DNA of 64,000 nucleotides from NCBI RefSeq assembly GCF_900091955.1, contig NZ_FMDF01000073.1:62001-126000 (forward strand). The letters run 5' to 3'. The notes beneath the pieces were generated by a model. The model did no database searches and was not told where the DNA came from. It saw nothing but the letters and a program-made list of their open reading frames with translations. Below, one piece after another: positions 1 through 7,607 of this stretch (positions are counted from its first letter, which is position 1; each line of letters begins with the position of its first letter). The position numbers were made by a program, and so were the translations under genes. The stretch comes from Streptomyces sp. Ncost-T10-10d. Lineage in GTDB: Bacteria > Actinomycetota > Actinomycetes > Streptomycetales > Streptomycetaceae.

Positions 1-375
1 AATGCTGCGGTTCTGCAGGGAGAGCACACCGATCATGAAGAGGACCGACATGGCGCGGGTGTGCCAGCCGACCATCAGCAGCGCGGCGGAGAGCAGAGCA
101 ATCGCGTACACGATCTCGAACCAGACCGTGCTGTCCGACCACATGAGCGCACTGAAGGCCTGATTGCCCGATATGAGCTGATGCGCCATGTCCCAGTTCC
201 ACGGCGCGTCGGGTCCGTACATCTCGTGGCGGTGCGGCAGTTCCCGCAGCAGGAACAGCAGATAGGTGGCGGAGAAACCGATCCGGATGACGGCGGTCTG
301 GTACGGGCCCAGGGCCGAGGAAGTGATGCGCTGGATGCCGCGGGCGAGCTTGCGGTGGAAGGTGAACGTGCTCAC
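1..375 (-). CDS. HTTM-domain membrane protein (N-terminal part)
   Basis: The minus strand reads into a hydrophobic protein starting MSTFTFHRKL and running off the window edge, so about 125 residues are visible. The segments around RIGFSATYLLFLL and WFEIVYAIALLSAALL look membrane-spanning. The pattern resembles HTTM (horizontally transferred transmembrane) proteins, a family distantly related to vitamin K-dependent gamma-carboxylase. The GTG start (375-373) overlaps the TGA stop of the upstream DUF5819 gene in a GTGA arrangement, so the two are probably translationally coupled, as these families often are. The substrate is unknown. The C-terminal part is outside the window. Confidence 0.75.
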   Translation of the reverse strand, partial: MSTFTFHRKLARGIQRITSSALGPYQTAVIRIGFSATYLLFLLRELPHRHEMYGPDAPWNWDMAHQLISGNQAFSALMWSDSTVWFEIVYAIALLSAALLMVGWHTRAMSVLFMIGVLSLQNRSI

Positions 376-1127
376 TTGTCCACCCCTTTGGCGTTCTCGG
401 GAAGGTCGGCAGGGGTTACGGTCCACCACGGCAGCACCCGGTAGGACGGCTTCGTGCTGATCTTCTCCTCGCTCCATCCGGGCGCCCCGACGGACCGCAC
501 CTCGGAACGGATCTGGATGCGCTCGACGGTGCCGCCGTAGTCGTGTTCGCTGAGGCGCCGCATCGCGATGCGGCGGATGTAACGCTCGGAGGCCTCGCCG
601 CGCAGGCCGTTCGCCCGGTTCTCGTTGTCATGGGAACCGAGATAGAAGTCCCAGGCGCGACGGAGCTCGTTCTGATGGACATGGCTGGGGAGCAGGTTGC
701 CGCGTATCGCCTGGCCGTCCTCACTGGAGAGACTCATCCAGGGGGTGGTGCGGCGGCCGTCGGCGCCGACTATCTCAGCTCGTACATGAATGGCCACGTT
801 CTGCTGAAGCGGGTTCGGGGCGAAGAGCTTCCAGTTCTGCTCGAACTCGGGATAGATCCAGTCGTCGACCGCCTTGCCGTGCTGCTTGGTCAGGGTGTTG
901 GAGGGTGCGACGTGCAGAAACACCATGGCCAGCTGAACGCAGGCGACCAGCCCGATGACCGACAGTGCGATCGCGGCAACGATCTGGTACGGAAGTGACA
1001 GGGCAGCCATGCCGACACGGGGACCTTGACCCGACCCCCGACCGGCGCCGGACGACGCGTCCTCGCGCTGCCCCGGCCCTGGCCCGGCGCTCCCGCTCCC
1101 GACACCCCTGTCCTCGTACGAATCCAT
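372..1127 (-). CDS. DUF5819 family protein, 251 aa
   Basis: A glycine- and serine-rich start of about 40 residues is followed by one strong membrane segment (about residues 47-70, IVAAIALSVIGLVACV) and a soluble domain containing NWKLFAPNPL, AWDFYLGSHDNENR and SYRVLPWW. The FAPNP motif and the single N-terminal membrane helix fit DUF5819, which is found beside HTTM genes. The function is unknown. The gene ends in a 4-base overlap with the HTTM gene. The ATG start at 1127 is the only start that keeps the whole N-terminus. The assignment is from memory of the family pattern. Confidence 0.75.
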   Translation of the reverse strand: MDSYEDRGVGSGSAGPGPGQREDASSGAGRGSGQGPRVGMAALSLPYQIVAAIALSVIGLVACVQLAMVFLHVAPSNTLTKQHGKAVDDWIYPEFEQNWKLFAPNPLQQNVAIHVRAEIVGADGRRTTPWMSLSSEDGQAIRGNLLPSHVHQNELRRAWDFYLGSHDNENRANGLRGEASERYIRRIAMRRLSEHDYGGTVERIQIRSEVRSVGAPGWSEEKISTKPSYRVLPWWTVTPADLPENAKGVDK

Positions 1128-1212
1128 CCCGCCCCGATCCCCGTCGATCCCCGGTCAGTTATCCACAGGGTTGACACCCTACGGGCCGTCGACTCACCAT
1201 TGAAGACATTGA

Positions 1213-1230
1213 ACCGAACGATCGGTCGGT
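1213..1230. promoter_or_regulatory. TetR/PaaR-type operator before paaA
   Basis: ACCGAACGA/TCGGTCGGT is an 18-bp palindrome with one mismatched pair, lying 17 bases before the paaA start codon. Its first 14 bases fit the pattern ACCG-NN-CG-NN-CGGT that I recall for actinobacterial PaaR operators. The position suggests repression of paaABCDE relieved by phenylacetyl-CoA. No regulator gene lies in the window next to it. A perfect TTGACA hexamer sits at 1171-1176, but I see no convincing -10 partner. Confidence 0.55.
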
Positions 1231-1246
1231 CGGTAGGGAGTCCGGG

Positions 1247-2251
1247 ATGACGGCAGTGACTGCGGACCAGACAGCGCAGGCAGGAGCAGGCAGGCCCGAA
1301 GGGGCGGACGAGGCCCTGGAGGCGACCTTCGATGCCGCGGTGGCGGCGGACGAGCGCATCGAGCCGCGCGACTGGATGCCGGATGCGTACCGCGCCTCAC
1401 TGGTCAGGCAAATGGCCCAGCATGCCCACTCCGAAATCATCGGAATGCAGCCGGAGGCCAACTGGATCTCGCGAGCGCCCTCGCTGCGCCGCAAAGCGAT
1501 CCTTATGGCCAAGGTGCAGGACGAGGCCGGACACGGGCTCTATCTGTACAGCGCCGCGGAGACTCTCGGCACCGGCCGCGAGGAACTGCTCGACAAACTC
1601 CACGCGGGCCGCCAGAGGTATTCATCGATCTTCAATTACCCGACGCTGACCTGGGCGGACGTCGGCGCGATCGGCTGGCTCGTGGACGGCGCCGCGATCA
1701 CCAACCAGGTTCCGCTCTGTCGCTGCTCCTACGGCCCGTACGCACGGGCGATGGTCCGTATCTGCAAGGAGGAGTCCTTCCACCAGCGCCAGGGTTACGA
1801 GCTGCTGCTCACCCTCAGCCGCGGCACTCCGGCACAGCACGAGATGGCCCAGGACGCGGTGAACCGCTGGTGGTGGCCGTCCTTGATGATGTTCGGCCCG
1901 CCGGATGACGCATCGGCCCACTCGGCGCAGTCGATGACCTGGAAGATCAAGCGGCACTCCAACGACGAGCTGCGGCAGCGCTTCGTGGACATTTGTGTCC
2001 CACAGGCCGAGGCGCTGGGGCTCACCCTCCCGGACCCGGACCTCCGGTGGAACGAGGAGCGTGGACAGCACGACTTCGGGGCGATCGACTGGCAGGAGTT
2101 CCAGGAGGTCCTGAAGGGCAACGGCCCGTGCAACGAGCAGCGCCTCGCCCAGCGCCGCCGGGCGCACGAGGAGGGCTCCTGGGTCCGGGACGCGGCGGTT
2201 GCGTACGCCGAGAAGCACACAGCAGTACGGAACGGGGAGGCAACAGCATGA
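1247..2251 (+). CDS. paaA: 1,2-phenylacetyl-CoA epoxidase subunit PaaA
   Basis: This is the catalytic diiron oxygenase subunit of the PaaABC(D)E complex, which epoxidises the ring of phenylacetyl-CoA in aerobic phenylacetate breakdown. The protein has 334 residues against about 310 in E. coli, with an N-terminal extension of about 30. Ferritin-like carboxylate and histidine ligands appear in KVQDEAGHG and [15 protein letters not shown]. It starts ATG after GGTAGGGAG and ends in an ATGA overlap with paaB. The five-gene order leaves little doubt about the function. Confidence 0.96.
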   Translation: MTAVTADQTAQAGAGRPEGADEALEATFDAAVAADERIEPRDWMPDAYRASLVRQMAQHAHSEIIGMQPEANWISRAPSLRRKAILMAKVQDEAGHGLYLYSAAETLGTGREELLDKLHAGRQRYSSIFNYPTLTWADVGAIGWLVDGAAITNQVPLCRCSYGPYARAMVRICKEESFHQRQGYELLLTLSRGTPAQHEMAQDAVNRWWWPSLMMFGPPDDASAHSAQSMTWKIKRHSNDELRQRFVDICVPQAEALGLTLPDPDLRWNEERGQHDFGAIDWQEFQEVLKGNGPCNEQRLAQRRRAHEEGSWVRDAAVAYAEKHTAVRNGEATA

Positions 2252-2538
2252 GCAGCTCGACCGAATGGCCGCTGTGGGAGGTGTTCGTGCGTTCGCGCCG
2301 CGGGCTGTCCCACACCCACGCGGGCAGCCTGCACGCCCCGGATGCGGAAATGGCCCTGCGTAACGCGCGCGATCTGTACACGCGCCGTTCCGAGGGCGTC
2401 TCCATCTGGGTGGTCCCGTCCGTACAGGTCACGGCCTCCTCGCCCGACGAGAAGGACTCCTTCTTCGAGCCGGCCGGTGACAAGCCGTACCGGCACCCGA
2501 CGTTCTACGAGATCCCGGAAGGGGTGAAGCACCTGTGA
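2248..2538 (+). CDS. paaB: 1,2-phenylacetyl-CoA epoxidase subunit PaaB
   Basis: A 96-residue protein with the signature [20 protein letters not shown] near the start and a tyrosine-rich end ([14 protein letters not shown]). It is the small non-catalytic subunit that bridges the PaaA-PaaC heterodimers. The ATG at 2248 overlaps the paaA stop. A longer in-frame extension upstream lies wholly inside paaA and is not needed. It ends in a GTGA overlap with paaC. Confidence 0.95.
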   Translation: MSSSTEWPLWEVFVRSRRGLSHTHAGSLHAPDAEMALRNARDLYTRRSEGVSIWVVPSVQVTASSPDEKDSFFEPAGDKPYRHPTFYEIPEGVKHL

Positions 2539-3236
2539 CCGCGGCCCTCGCCCTGGGCGACGACGCGCTGGTGCTCTCGCACCGGCTGGGGGAGTGGGCG
2601 GGCCATGCCCCCGTACTGGAAGAGGAAGTGGCCCTGGCCAACATCGCCCTGGACCTGTTGGGGCAGGCCCGGGTGCTGCTCTCCCTTGTCGGGGACGAGG
2701 ACGAGCTGGCGTATCTGCGCGAGGAGCGCGCCTTCCGCAACGTCCAACTGGTCGAGCAGCCGAACGGCGACTTCGCCCACACCATCGCCCGCCAGCTCTA
2801 CTTCTCCACTTACCAGCGACTGCTCTACGAGCAGCTGGCGGCCGGTGAGAGTCCGTTCGCCGGGCTCGCGGCGAAGGCGGTCAAGGAGGTCGCCTACCAC
2901 CAGGACCACGCGGAGCACTGGACGCTGCGGCTCGGTGACGGCACGGCCGAGAGCCATGAGCGGATGCAGCGCGGGGTCGACGCCCTGTGGCGGTTCACCG
3001 GCGAGCTGTTCCAGCCCGTCGAGGGCGTGGAGATCGACTGGCAGTCGCTGAACAGCGGCTGGCTGGAGTCCGTCACCGCAGTGCTGCAGCAGGCCACGCT
3101 GATCGTACCGGCCGGCCCGCAGTCCGGAGCATGGACGGCGGGCGCGGGACGCCAGGGCATCCACACCGAACCCTTCGGCCGGATGATCGCCGAGATGCAG
3201 CACCTGCATCGCAGCCACCCGGGGGCGTCATGGTGA
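2535..3236 (+). CDS. paaC: 1,2-phenylacetyl-CoA epoxidase subunit PaaC
   Basis: The structural, inactive ferritin-like partner of PaaA, 233 residues, close to the usual 250. It carries the helical segments typical of the family: EEVALANIALDLLGQAR, ANT-free DFAHTIARQLYFSTY and VAYHQDHAEHW. The GTG start overlaps the paaB stop in GTGA. The 3' end overlaps paaD by up to 7 bases, so the operon is tightly coupled. Confidence 0.94.
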   Translation: MTAALALGDDALVLSHRLGEWAGHAPVLEEEVALANIALDLLGQARVLLSLVGDEDELAYLREERAFRNVQLVEQPNGDFAHTIARQLYFSTYQRLLYEQLAAGESPFAGLAAKAVKEVAYHQDHAEHWTLRLGDGTAESHERMQRGVDALWRFTGELFQPVEGVEIDWQSLNSGWLESVTAVLQQATLIVPAGPQSGAWTAGAGRQGIHTEPFGRMIAEMQHLHRSHPGASW

Positions 3237-3736
3237 CCGAAACGGTCTTGGAGGAGGAGCTGCACCGACTGGCAGGTTCCGTACCCGATCCCGAACTGCC
3301 CGTGCTGACCCTGGACGAGCTGGGGGTGCTCCGGGGCGTGGATGTGGTGGCCCCCGGCAAGGTCACGGTGCGCCTCACTCCGACCTACACCGGCTGCCCG
3401 GCGATCGAGGCCATGTCCGCCGACATCGAGCGGGTGCTGCACGACCACGGCATACCGGAAGTCTCCGTGGTCACCGTGCTCTCGCCTGCCTGGTCCACGG
3501 ACGACATCAGCGCAGAAGGGCGGCGCAAGCTGGCCGAGTTCGGCATCGCGCCCCCGCGCCCGCACAATGCGACGGCCCCCGCAGGCGGCCCGGTTCCGCT
3601 CACGCTCTCGGTGCGCTGCCCGCACTGCGGGTCGACCGACACGGAGCTGCTGAGCCGGTTCTCCTCCACCGCGTGCAAGGCACTGCGCCGCTGTGTGACG
3701 TGTCGCGAACCGTTCGACCACTTCAAGGAGTTGTAG
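3230..3736 (+). CDS. paaD: PaaD, phenylacetyl-CoA epoxidase assembly/accessory protein
   Basis: A 168-residue protein with an N-terminal DUF59/MIP18-type domain (DPELPVLTLDELGVLRGV, TYTGCPAI) and a C-terminal zinc-ribbon-like part (CPHCGS, then CKALRRCVTCREPFDHFK). These two parts are characteristic of PaaD, thought to help insert or maintain the metal centres of the epoxidase. The start may be ATG 3230 or the next GTG at 3233. The gene ends TAG directly before the paaE ATG. Confidence 0.93.
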   Translation: MVTETVLEEELHRLAGSVPDPELPVLTLDELGVLRGVDVVAPGKVTVRLTPTYTGCPAIEAMSADIERVLHDHGIPEVSVVTVLSPAWSTDDISAEGRRKLAEFGIAPPRPHNATAPAGGPVPLTLSVRCPHCGSTDTELLSRFSSTACKALRRCVTCREPFDHFKEL

Positions 3737-4795
3737 ATGTTCCATCCGCTCCGGGTCCGCGCGATCGAACGGCTCACGGACGATTCGGTGGCCGTCACCT
3801 TCGCCGTGCCGCCCGAGCTGCGCGAGACCTTCCGCCACAAGCCCGGCCAGCACCTCAATGTGCGCTACAGCGTCGACGGCGAGGAGATCCGCCGCTCGTA
3901 CTCGATCTGTTCCCCGGCCACCGAGGAACCGTCGGATCCAGCGCTACGGGTGGGCATTCGGCTCGTCGACGGCGGCGCGTTCTCCACGTACGCGCTCAAG
4001 GAACTCTCCGTCGGTGACCTGATCGAGTCGATGCCCCCGATGGGCCGCTTCGTGCTCACGCCCCGCGCCGGACATTTCGCGGCGATCGTGGGGGGCAGCG
4101 GGATCACCCCGGTGCTGTCGATCGCGGCGACACTGCTGGCACGGGAGCCCGACGCCAGTTTCTGTCTGATCCGCAGCGACCGGACGGCGGTCTCGACGAT
4201 GTTCCTGGACGAGGTCGCCGACCTCAAGGACCGTTATCCGGACCGGTTCCAGCTGGTCACGGTGCTCTCCCGGGAGGAGCAGCAGGCAGGTCTCCCTTCC
4301 GGCCGACTGGACGGGGACCGGCTCACCGAGCTGCTGCCCGCACTGCTGCCCGTGCCGGAGGTGGACGGCTGGTATCTGTGCGGGCCGTTCGGACTGGTAC
4401 AGGCTGCCGAACGCGCGCTGCACGGCCTGGGCGTCGACCGCACCCGTATCCACCAGGAGATCTTCCATGTGGACGACGGCCCGAACGCACCGGCCCGCAC
4501 CCGGGCCGAAACGCCTGCTCACAGCAGCCTCACCGCGACCCTGGACGGTCGCTCCGGCACATGGCCGGTACAGGAGGGCGAATCGCTGCTGGAGACCGTG
4601 CTGCGCAGCCGCTCCGACGCGCCGTACGCCTGCAAGGGCGGTGTGTGCGGGACCTGCCGGGCGTTCCTGGTCTCGGGCGAGGTACGGATGGACCGCAACT
4701 TCGCGCTGGAGCCCGACGAGACGGGCGCCGGCTATGTACTGGCGTGCCAATCGCATCCCGTTACTCCGGAGGTGGAGCTCGACTTCGACCGCTGA
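3737..4795 (+). CDS. paaE: PaaE, phenylacetyl-CoA epoxidase reductase
   Basis: The NADPH-dependent flavin/iron-sulfur reductase that feeds electrons to PaaABC. In order, the 352 residues carry an FAD domain (IRRSYSICSPA), an NAD(P) domain (IVGGSGITPVLSI, GWYLCGPFGLV) and a C-terminal plant-type 2Fe-2S domain (CKGGVCGTC, then ACQSHP). It starts immediately after the paaD stop. It is the last gene of the paa operon; a 112-base gap with a new promoter-like region follows. Confidence 0.95.
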   Translation: MFHPLRVRAIERLTDDSVAVTFAVPPELRETFRHKPGQHLNVRYSVDGEEIRRSYSICSPATEEPSDPALRVGIRLVDGGAFSTYALKELSVGDLIESMPPMGRFVLTPRAGHFAAIVGGSGITPVLSIAATLLAREPDASFCLIRSDRTAVSTMFLDEVADLKDRYPDRFQLVTVLSREEQQAGLPSGRLDGDRLTELLPALLPVPEVDGWYLCGPFGLVQAAERALHGLGVDRTRIHQEIFHVDDGPNAPARTRAETPAHSSLTATLDGRSGTWPVQEGESLLETVLRSRSDAPYACKGGVCGTCRAFLVSGEVRMDRNFALEPDETGAGYVLACQSHPVTPEVELDFDR

Positions 4796-4836
4796 CCGCG
4801 CCCCCTCTCCGTCCCCTTTCTCCTGTTCCCTTCTCG

Positions 4837-4880
4837 TAGAACCTGTTCTATCTTGACGATCCGTCAGGTCAGGTTACGGG
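4837..4880 (+). promoter_or_regulatory. KstR-type 14-mer and promoter before acyl-CoA dehydrogenase
   Basis: TAGAACCTGTTCTA (4837-4850) is an inverted repeat with 6-bp arms. It fits TNNAACNNGTTNNA, the operator of the TetR regulator KstR that controls sterol and cholesterol catabolism in actinobacteria. Three bases later comes TTGACG (4853-4858) and, 16 bases on, TACGGG (4875-4880), a plausible -35/-10 pair ending 28 bases before the GTG. A second small inverted repeat, TGACG-ATC-CGTCA (4854-4866), overlaps the -35. Sequence match only; binding is inferred. Confidence 0.5.
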
Positions 4881-4907
4881 AGCAGCGGTTCGCGAGAGGC
4901 CAGGGCA

Positions 4908-6104
4908 GTGGACTTCACCTTCACCGAGGAACAGCAGGCAGCCACTGAGGCAGCGAGAGCGGTCTTCTCGGGCGCTGCGCCCGACGGGGTACCCAGCCCT
5001 GCTCTCGTGCCGGGAGCGGTGGCCGAGGACATCGACCGACCTTTGTGGGCCGGGCTCGCCGGAGGCGACCTGCTGAGTCTGACGCTGCTGCCGGAGCATG
5101 GCGGGGCCGGGCTCGATCTCGTCGCGCTCTGTCTGGTGTTGCGCGAGTCCGCCAGGGTACTTGCACGGGTGCCGCTGCTGGAGACGTGCGCGGTCGCGAT
5201 GGCGCTCCAGCGCTACGGCGATGCAGGGCTGGCCGCCGAGCTGCTGCCCCGGGTCGGCCGGGGCGAGCTGATCCTCACTGTCGGGGCCAACGGCCGCACC
5301 GGCCACGATCCGGCCGAGCGCGCCGTCACCGCCCGGCGGGAAGCCCCCGCGAGCAACCGGCCTGGCGAGGGTCTTGGCGACGAACCTGGCAACGCCGACG
5401 GTGATGCTGCGGGCTGGGTGCTCGACGGGGTGCAGTCAGGGGTGCCGTGGGCGCAGGCCGCGGACTGGATCGCGGTTCCTGCCCACACAGGCGAGGGCCG
5501 GGCCGTTGTGGCCCTGATCCGGCCCACCCACGACGGCGTCGCTCTCGCCGAGCAGGTCTCCACCAGCGGTGAGCTGTTCGCCGAGGTCCGGCTGGATTCG
5601 GTGCGGATCGACAGCCGTGCGCTGATCGACGCTGTCGGGGCCTGGCAGTGGTTGCGCGCCCTGCTCATCACCGGGACATGCGCGCTCGCGCTGGGTCTGG
5701 GCGAGGCTGTGCTGACCATGACGAGTGAATACACCGGCAAGCGCGAGCAGTTCGGCTTTCCGGTCGCGACCTTCCAGGCCGTCGCCGTACAGGCCGCGGA
5801 CCGTTACATCGACCTGCGGGCCATGGAAGTGACGCTCTGGCAGGCGGCCTGGCGGATCTCCACCGGGACTGGGGGTGCGCTGCCCTCTGAGGGCGACATT
5901 GCCGTGGCGAAGATCTGGGCGTCGGACGGTGTCCGCCGGGTCGTGCAGACGGCACAGCATCTGCACGGCGGCTTCGGCGCGGACACCGACTACCCGCTGC
6001 ACCGCTTCCATGCCTGGGCGAAACAGATCGAGCTCTCCCTCGGCCCGGCGGCAGCGCACGAGGAGGCACTGGGCGACCTACTGGCCGCGCACCTCCTCGG
6101 CTGA
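4908..6104 (+). CDS. Acyl-CoA dehydrogenase family protein
   Basis: A flavoprotein of 398 residues expected to desaturate an acyl-CoA. It begins with the family's MDFTFTEEQQA helix and has LLPEHGGAGLDL, TSEYTGKREQFGFPVATFQAV (FAD-binding arginine region) and the C-terminal HLHGGFGADTDYPLHR. A stretch rich in Gly, Ala and Asp at about residues 145-170 is an unusual insertion in the middle domain. It stands alone, not coupled to paa. The KstR-like operator suggests a steroid or branched acyl-CoA substrate, which is inference. GTG start after a GAGAGGCCAGGG segment. Confidence 0.88.
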   Translation: MDFTFTEEQQAATEAARAVFSGAAPDGVPSPALVPGAVAEDIDRPLWAGLAGGDLLSLTLLPEHGGAGLDLVALCLVLRESARVLARVPLLETCAVAMALQRYGDAGLAAELLPRVGRGELILTVGANGRTGHDPAERAVTARREAPASNRPGEGLGDEPGNADGDAAGWVLDGVQSGVPWAQAADWIAVPAHTGEGRAVVALIRPTHDGVALAEQVSTSGELFAEVRLDSVRIDSRALIDAVGAWQWLRALLITGTCALALGLGEAVLTMTSEYTGKREQFGFPVATFQAVAVQAADRYIDLRAMEVTLWQAAWRISTGTGGALPSEGDIAVAKIWASDGVRRVVQTAQHLHGGFGADTDYPLHRFHAWAKQIELSLGPAAAHEEALGDLLAAHLLG

Positions 6105-6191
6105 CACCGGCCAGGGCCTCGAACAACACGGGTCGAGCGTCCGCTCGGTACTCCAGCAGCCCAGCACTCCGGCAGCCGAGCGGCCCCGGTC

Positions 6192-6536
6192 TCAGAGTAC
6201 GAAAGCCGGGTTGCCGTTGTCGGTGACCATCGGGCGTCCGGCACCGTCCCAGGCGAGGATCCCGCCATCGATGTTCACGGCGTCGATGCCCTGCTGCACC
6301 AGGTACTGGGTGACCTGGGCGGACCGGCCACCGACCCGGCACATCACATGCACGCGCCGACCGTCCTCGGCAGCTTCGGTCAGCTCACCGAAACGGCCCA
6401 CGAAGTCACTCATCGGAATGTGCAGGGCGCCTGCGACATGCCCGGCTGCCCACTCGTCGTTCTCCCGGACATCCAGCACAAAGCCGTCCGACGGAACCGC
6501 CGCGACATCCACCGAGGGCAGCGGGGCGAAATTCAT
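6192..6536 (-). CDS. Rhodanese-like protein, 114 aa
   Basis: A single rhodanese domain, expected to carry sulfur on an active-site persulfide. LDVRENDEWAAGHVAGALHIP is the family's CH2A motif and MCRVGGRS the catalytic loop with Cys near residue 66. There is no signal peptide, so it is probably cytoplasmic. The physiological acceptor is unknown. It faces the acyl-CoA dehydrogenase convergently across a gap of about 90 bases. Confidence 0.88.
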   Translation of the reverse strand: MNFAPLPSVDVAAVPSDGFVLDVRENDEWAAGHVAGALHIPMSDFVGRFGELTEAAEDGRRVHVMCRVGGRSAQVTQYLVQQGIDAVNIDGGILAWDGAGRPMVTDNGNPAFVL

Positions 6537-6582
6537 GGGTCATGCCTTCTCTCGTACGTACGCTCCAGAGTCACCGGGAACG

Positions 6583-7548
6583 CTACTGCACCAGCCCCGC
6601 CAGCTCCGCCTCACGCTGAGCGACCTCGCCCAGCAACTGATCGGCGATCTCGTCGAGCAGCCGGTCCGGATCGTCGGGTGCCATCCGCAGCATGGCCCCG
6701 ATCGCACTCTCCTCGAGCTCCTGAGCGAGCACCGTCAGGAGTTCCTTGCGCTGAGTCAGCCAGTTCAGCCGGGCATAGAGCTCCTCGCTCTCGCTGAGCT
6801 CCGCCTCCGGCACCACCGGCCCCGCCGCCCACTCCTGCGCCAGCTGCATCAGCAGCGCCTCGTCCCCACGCCCATAAGCAGCGTTGACGCGGGTGATGAA
6901 TTCCTCCCGGCGTGCCCGCTCCGTCTCGTCCTGCGCCAAGTCCGGGTGGGCCTTGCGCGCCAGCTCGCGATACAGCTTGCGTGCCTCCTCGGTCGGCCGG
7001 ACCCGCTTGGGCGGCCGGACCGGCTGCTCGGTCAGCATCGCCGCCGCCTCGGGGGACAGCCCGTCGGAGTCGATCCAGTCGTGGAACAGCTCGTCGACGC
7101 CCGGCATCGGCATCACGATCGCCCGGGCCTCCTGGGCCTTTCGGAGGTCTTCTGGGTCACCGGTCCTGGCGGCCCGGGCCTCCGCGATCTGCGCATCGAG
7201 TTCATCGAGGCGGGTGTACATCGGCCCGAGCTTCTGGTGGTGCAATCGGGAGAAGTTCTCGACCTCGACCCGGAAGGTCTCCACCGCGATCTCGAACTCG
7301 ATCAGCGCCTGCTCCGCCACTCGCACAGCCTTGGCGAGCCGAGCCTCGGGCCGAGCTCCCTCAGCAGTTCCATCGGCAGCCCTGCCAGTCCCGCCGCCAG
7401 TCCCAGCGGCAGCGTCGGCTTCCGAACCGGCACCAGCATCGGCACCGGCCGGCCCTCCGTCCTGCGCATCCTGCTCGTGCTGCTGGCCGTTTTCCTGCCG
7501 GTCATCGTCGTTCCGGGTGGTCGGCACCCCGGCGGCTTCGTGGGTCAC
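6583..7548 (-). CDS. J-domain-containing protein
   Basis: About 321 residues. A disordered N-terminus rich in Gly, Ala and Asp (about residues 1-70) is followed by a coiled-coil-like helical region (EQALIEFEIAVETFRVEVENFSR) and a DnaJ-type domain with RKLYRELARKAHPDLA, which contains the diagnostic HPD tripeptide. A helical C-terminus follows. J domains stimulate Hsp70 (DnaK) ATPase; here the client is unknown. I chose GTG 7548 (VTHEAAG) because the 13 residues upstream are low-quality. Start uncertain. Confidence 0.78.
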   Translation of the reverse strand: MTHEAAGVPTTRNDDDRQENGQQHEQDAQDGGPAGADAGAGSEADAAAGTGGGTGRAADGTAEGARPEARLAKAVRVAEQALIEFEIAVETFRVEVENFSRLHHQKLGPMYTRLDELDAQIAEARAARTGDPEDLRKAQEARAIVMPMPGVDELFHDWIDSDGLSPEAAAMLTEQPVRPPKRVRPTEEARKLYRELARKAHPDLAQDETERARREEFITRVNAAYGRGDEALLMQLAQEWAAGPVVPEAELSESEELYARLNWLTQRKELLTVLAQELEESAIGAMLRMAPDDPDRLLDEIADQLLGEVAQREAELAGLVQ

Positions 7549-7607
7549 CCGTCCAGCGTATGGCCACTGTCCACGCCCTAAGGACACGCGGTCGACTCAA
7601 TGCCCCC

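Noticed and set aside
1159..1167. TTATCCACA before paaA as a replication signal
   Set aside because: A single isolated box; one such 9-mer is expected by chance at this scale, as is TGTGGACAA at 9183-9191.
5875..7581. A 568-codon plus-strand frame
   Set aside because: It is out of frame with the acyl-CoA dehydrogenase, then antisense to the rhodanese and J-domain genes.
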